From contig OY755179.1 of assembly GCA_963576735.1 (NCBI GenBank), positions 5,766,001 to 5,830,000 on the forward strand: a DNA stretch of 64,000 nt, given 5' to 3'. The notes beneath the pieces are model-generated. The model was not told the DNA's origin. It worked only from the letters and a program-made list of their open reading frames with translations, and ran no database searches. Numbering within the stretch: position 1 is the first letter of the stretch; each line of letters starts with the position of its first letter. Source of the stretch: Bedellia somnulentella. Taxonomy: Eukaryota; Arthropoda; Insecta; Lepidoptera; Bedelliidae. This document shows positions 61,050 to 64,000 of this stretch, piece by piece. The position numbers and the translations under genes were made by a program.

Positions 61050-61382
61050 CAACATCCACGGCGTATATCCCCGAAGGAGTGGCAGAGGTACTCATATTTC
61101 TAAACACAATGTGAAACTTGGTCACCTGGTGTTCCGAGTTCCCATATTGTCTCAGTGCATCCACATGATATACCCTTTCACATGACGAAACATGACTAAA
61201 CTATGTAAGTTTATTCACTGTGTTTTCTCTCACCATTGACAAAATTTATAAATTAATAAGTGATAGTGCATAAATGACTAGATGATATACCTTACATTGA
61301 TGTAGACGCGACTCAGGATTTGAACTAGCGCTTCCTTTATGAGAAGTGATGGTGGTTCTCCCACTGAGCTATACGGTTGTTA
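61050..61382 (-). mobile_element. SINE-3 copy, older
   Basis: CACGGCGTATATCCCCGAAG, CACCTGGTGTTCCGAGTTCC and a tRNA-like head CGACTCAGGATTTGAACTAG ... CACTGAGCTATACG. More diverged than the neighbour at 60655. Confidence 0.75.
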
Positions 61383-61435
61383 AGAAACGGTTGCCAGGTA
61401 TCAGTATATGATTAAACTGCTTATTAAATAAACAT

Positions 61436-61635
61436 GTGTGTTCGTAAGAGGCGACTAAGGGTATTGGGGCTTTTAAGGGATTATTGGGCGATGCGGTTGG
61501 AGACCCATCACCAACATCCTTAATTTTGCCATCTTTTCCCCACTCAACTTTCCAAAAGCGGCTGAGGGATTTCTAATTCCTTAGCTCTGGCTACCCCTTC
61601 TAGGGATTTATAGCCGTGAGTATATGTATGTAAAT
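61436..61635 (+). mobile_element. SINE-2 copy, 5' truncated
   Basis: TTCGTAAGAGGCGACTAAGG, GGTTGGAGACCCATCACC and ATAGCCGTGAGTATATGTATG. Confidence 0.85.
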
Positions 61636-61699
61636 AAACATTTGAGGACAAGAACCGACGACGACACATTCAACTGAAATTAAAAATGTGCAAAAAGGC

Positions 61700-61780
61700 A
61701 TGCTTGTGGCCGTGTGGATAGGTGACTAGCTTCTCGGTCCGAAGGGTGCGGGTTCGATTCACGCTGAGAGCAACATTTAT
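61700..61780 (+). repeat. tRNA-like SINE head, fourth type
   Basis: TGGCCGTGTGGATAGGTGAC (A-box-like) and GCGGGTTCGATTCACGCT (B-box) about 50 bases apart. No intact cloverleaf. A single copy in this window. Confidence 0.5.
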
Positions 61781-61934
61781 GTGATGAGCATACATTTGTT
61801 TATTAGTCTTGGATGTCATTAATATGTGTATTATATAATATTAAATATATCGTTAAGTTAGTATACCATAAAACAAGTTGTACTTAGTTTGGGGCTAACT
61901 TGATCTGTGTTTAATATGTCCATATATTTATTTA

Positions 61935-62080
61935 ATATGCATGAAAAGATTAATGATAGTAAACGAAGCTGGCGTGGATTGCTAGGATCATACAAAATCA
62001 GGATCATGCAATTGGTAGTCTTTAATTACCCTATGGATAGTAACGGAGGTAAAAGCGTGAGTGTATATATATGCATGTAA
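61935..62080 (+). mobile_element. LINE-A terminal fragment, diverged
   Basis: ATGAAAAGATTAATGATAGT, AACGAAGCTGGCGTGGATTG and GCGTGAGTGTATATATATGC. Confidence 0.55.
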
Positions 62081-62124
62081 ATGTATTAACCACTTCCGTA
62101 ACGGTGTACTAAGACTAGTGTTAT

Positions 62125-62571
62125 CCCACCAAAAACATTCTGTAAAAAACTAGCCAATTCTCTTTATCTCTAAAATAAGTGGAGCCAAGTCTAAGGTTCC
62201 TTACTGCTATTTTACGTGACTTGGCCTTTGACTTGTAAATAGTAGATTATGATTAAAGTTTAAGGGAAACATAGAAGTAGTCACCAGAGTTCTTACAAAT
62301 AAAAATAAAGATAGATTTTAATCACAAAAAAATGTTAAATGGACTCTACATAATCGGCAAGGAAGTTTAGAAGATTTGAATAAATCTGCAAATAACTTAG
62401 TGAATGAACTTGTGCATAATAAACGTGTCAAGAATGTTCAACGGCCAAGTCACGTAAAATTGACTATAATAATCGCAGTAAGGATCCTTAGAATTGGCTC
62501 CACTTATTTTATAGATAAACAAGCAGCTTTATTGAGAATTGGCTAGTTTTTTACAGAATGTTTTTGGTAGG
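62125..62571. mobile_element. MITE-5, second copy
   Basis: CCCACCAAAAACATTCTG ... CAGAATGTTTTTGGTAGG, with inverted ACGTGACTTGGCC/GGCCAAGTCACGT. The left arm has lost about 40 bp (TTGATAGAGCTGC... region) relative to 49372-49834. Confidence 0.8.
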
Positions 62572-62629
62572 ATTTCACTTCTTTTTGGCAGGACGTAGAC
62601 TGATTGATATCTTATTATTATATTACTAG

Positions 62630-63000
62630 CTGACCCGACAGACTTCGTACTGTAAATTTGCTTTCTTATACCTAAGTACCTACTTATTTATTTTAACCGA
62701 AACTTAACTACATTGTAAATGCATCTTGTGTATTAATATTAACATAAAAGTGTTATGATATGTATATATTCGGAATCCTCATTTCATCAGCTTTAATTTG
62801 ATATGCATTTTGTTTTATGTTTATTGGTCTATGTCGGTAGGAACATCGAGTAATTGAAAAATATGATATATCGTAAATTAAACTTGAACACCACTATAAT
62901 CGTTATTGTGGCTAAACCTTAAAGGATAGACATATGCTATCGCAGACTTTTTTATAGAACTTTTTAAGAAAAATAATTTCCCCATACATTTAATTTAAAT
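62630..63000. other. Stretch opening with a repeat-like start, otherwise unassigned
   Basis: CTAGCTGACCCGACAGACTT at 62636 resembles a common insect repeat start. Nothing else seen up to the SINE-1 at 63003. Confidence 0.35.
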
Positions 63001-63002
63001 CT

Positions 63003-63145
63003 TTTTGTTCATGAAAACCTCATGTGGGGATTATTACTAATAAATAAAGAATAAATAAAGGAAAGAAAAATTTCGACACAGGCGGGGATCGAACCCGCGA
63101 CCTCGGGTAAACGCCCCGACGCTCTGCCAACTGAGCTACCGTGTC
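63003..63145 (-). mobile_element. SINE-1 copy, full length
   Basis: Tail TTCATGAAAACCTCATGTGG, body ATAAAGGAAAGAAAAATTTC, tRNA-like head at 63075-63145 with GATCGAACCCGCGACCTCGG and GAGCTACCGTGTC. The best complete copy of the family besides 2267. Confidence 0.8.
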
Positions 63146-63519
63146 AGTTGGCTGCCAGTGCGAAATTCTTCTATCCTTTATTTCTTTTACACGTTTAAGT
63201 AGTGTTTGCGTTTCCTACCTCCGCATTATTTCTAATTCGAAACCATTCCCCATACATTGTTATTCTGTATTTTGAGTTATTTCAGCAGCGCACGCAATGC
63301 AAGCCTCCAACAAGCTCGTTTTTCTTCCGTCCGTCTGATAACTGTTACGATTACTCTAATAATTTCTTAAGTAGGTACACCTAAATTATACACCTATAGA
63401 ATTCCTGGAATGTCTTCTTTCCATTATTGAAAACTGCATAGCTATTGATATAGTAGTTTTTGAGACCCTAGGCAACAAACACATTTTGGGCGCCCTTTGC
63501 AACTTCATTTTATACTATG

Positions 63520-63970
63520 TATAGATAGATGTTGTGAAATCAAATAAAAATAAACTCCACGACTTTTCAAATCTTTGAAATACACGAAAAAAACTTTTAA
63601 ATGTGTAAATAAATACGCCACCGAGATTTAAAATACTTATTATATATTTTTATTTATTGAGTAGAATACAGTTAATCGACCTATTATGTTTTCTCATCAG
63701 CGTAACCAGGTAGTCCAGATCTTCCATAAACCTTGTTCTGAACATACATACATACATACATTTACTCACGGCTATATTTCCCTAGAAGGGGTAGCCAGAG
63801 CTAAGGAATTATTAATTCCTCAGCCACTTTTGGACGTTAAGTTCTTCTGAACCTTGATCTTTATGTGGGCGTTAAAATGTACCTCTGTACCAAATCCCAG
63901 CTCTCTAGGTCTATAGGAAGTACTAGTTCTATTTTGATGATCAGTGAGCCAGTCAGTCAGTCAGTGTCGA
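63520..63970. repeat. Dispersed repeat shared with 49835-50425, interrupted by SINE-2
   Basis: AATAAAAATAAACTCCACGA, GTAGAATACAGTTAATCGAC and CCAGGTAGTCCAGATCTTCC, then the SINE-2 at 63742, then ACCTCTGTACCAAATCCCAG and a (CAGT)n run. Same order as the earlier locus. Confidence 0.7.
63742..63845 (-). mobile_element. SINE-2 3' fragment
   Basis: (CATA)n, TTTACTCACGGCTATATTTC, GGGGTAGCCAGAGCTAAGG and CTCAGCCACTTTTGGACG. Confidence 0.85.
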
Positions 63971-64000
63971 AAATGCGAAACTTTGCATTAGCTTAACTTT

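Overview
This window looks like nuclear DNA of a moth or butterfly (Lepidoptera). It is AT-rich and intron-rich, with GT/AG introns. Its single-copy genes encode insect-like proteins, and most of the rest is transposable-element debris of lepidopteran type: tRNA-headed SINEs, RTE-like LINE tails ending in TATG microsatellites, and fold-back MITEs. The species cannot be named from the sequence alone.

Layout. 1-5748 is a stack of nested transposons: a Ty3/gypsy LTR element carrying a SINE and a LINE, the LINE itself split by a MITE. 5.75-8.9 kb is repeats. FCF1 (rRNA-processing PIN-domain protein) is on the + strand at 8.9-9.6 kb. DMAP1 (DNMT1-associated protein 1, a subunit of NuA4/TIP60- and SWR1-type chromatin complexes) is on the - strand at 12.0-22.7 kb and can be read as eight coding exons. 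Its introns hold a nearly complete CR1/jockey-like LINE, nested MITEs and tandem relics of one of its own exons. From 24.5 to 47.5 kb two tandem - strand genes encode S10 serine carboxypeptidases of the SCPEP1 (retinoid-inducible) type, each with nine coding exons. The upstream copy (36.3-47.5 kb) has a signal peptide and a complete Ser/Asp/His triad. The downstream copy (24.5-31.0 kb) has an open frame but has lost the nucleophile Ser, the catalytic His and the oxyanion-loop motif, and starts with a membrane-anchor-like segment, so it reads as a membrane-tethered pseudoenzyme. 47.6-64 kb has no convincing gene. It holds a non-autonomous LTR element with matched LTRs and target duplication, fold-back MITEs and many SINE copies.

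Repeat names used here are local labels. LINE-A is RTE-like, and its 3' tails recur throughout. LINE-B is CR1/jockey-like. LINE-C and LINE-D are two further RTE-like C-terminal fragments. SINE-1 has a tRNA-like head and a tail containing CCCCACATGAGG. SINE-2 is about 250 bp, lacks a clear tRNA head and ends in (TATG)n. SINE-3 has a tRNA-like head and ends in (TATGT)n. The last ~20 bp of SINE-2 and LINE-A are almost the same, which suggests that LINE-A mobilises SINE-2.

Exon boundaries were read by eye from GT/AG sites, reading-frame phase and remembered family sequence. No transcript or database evidence was available. Ends of diverged repeat copies are approximate to about 10-20 bases.
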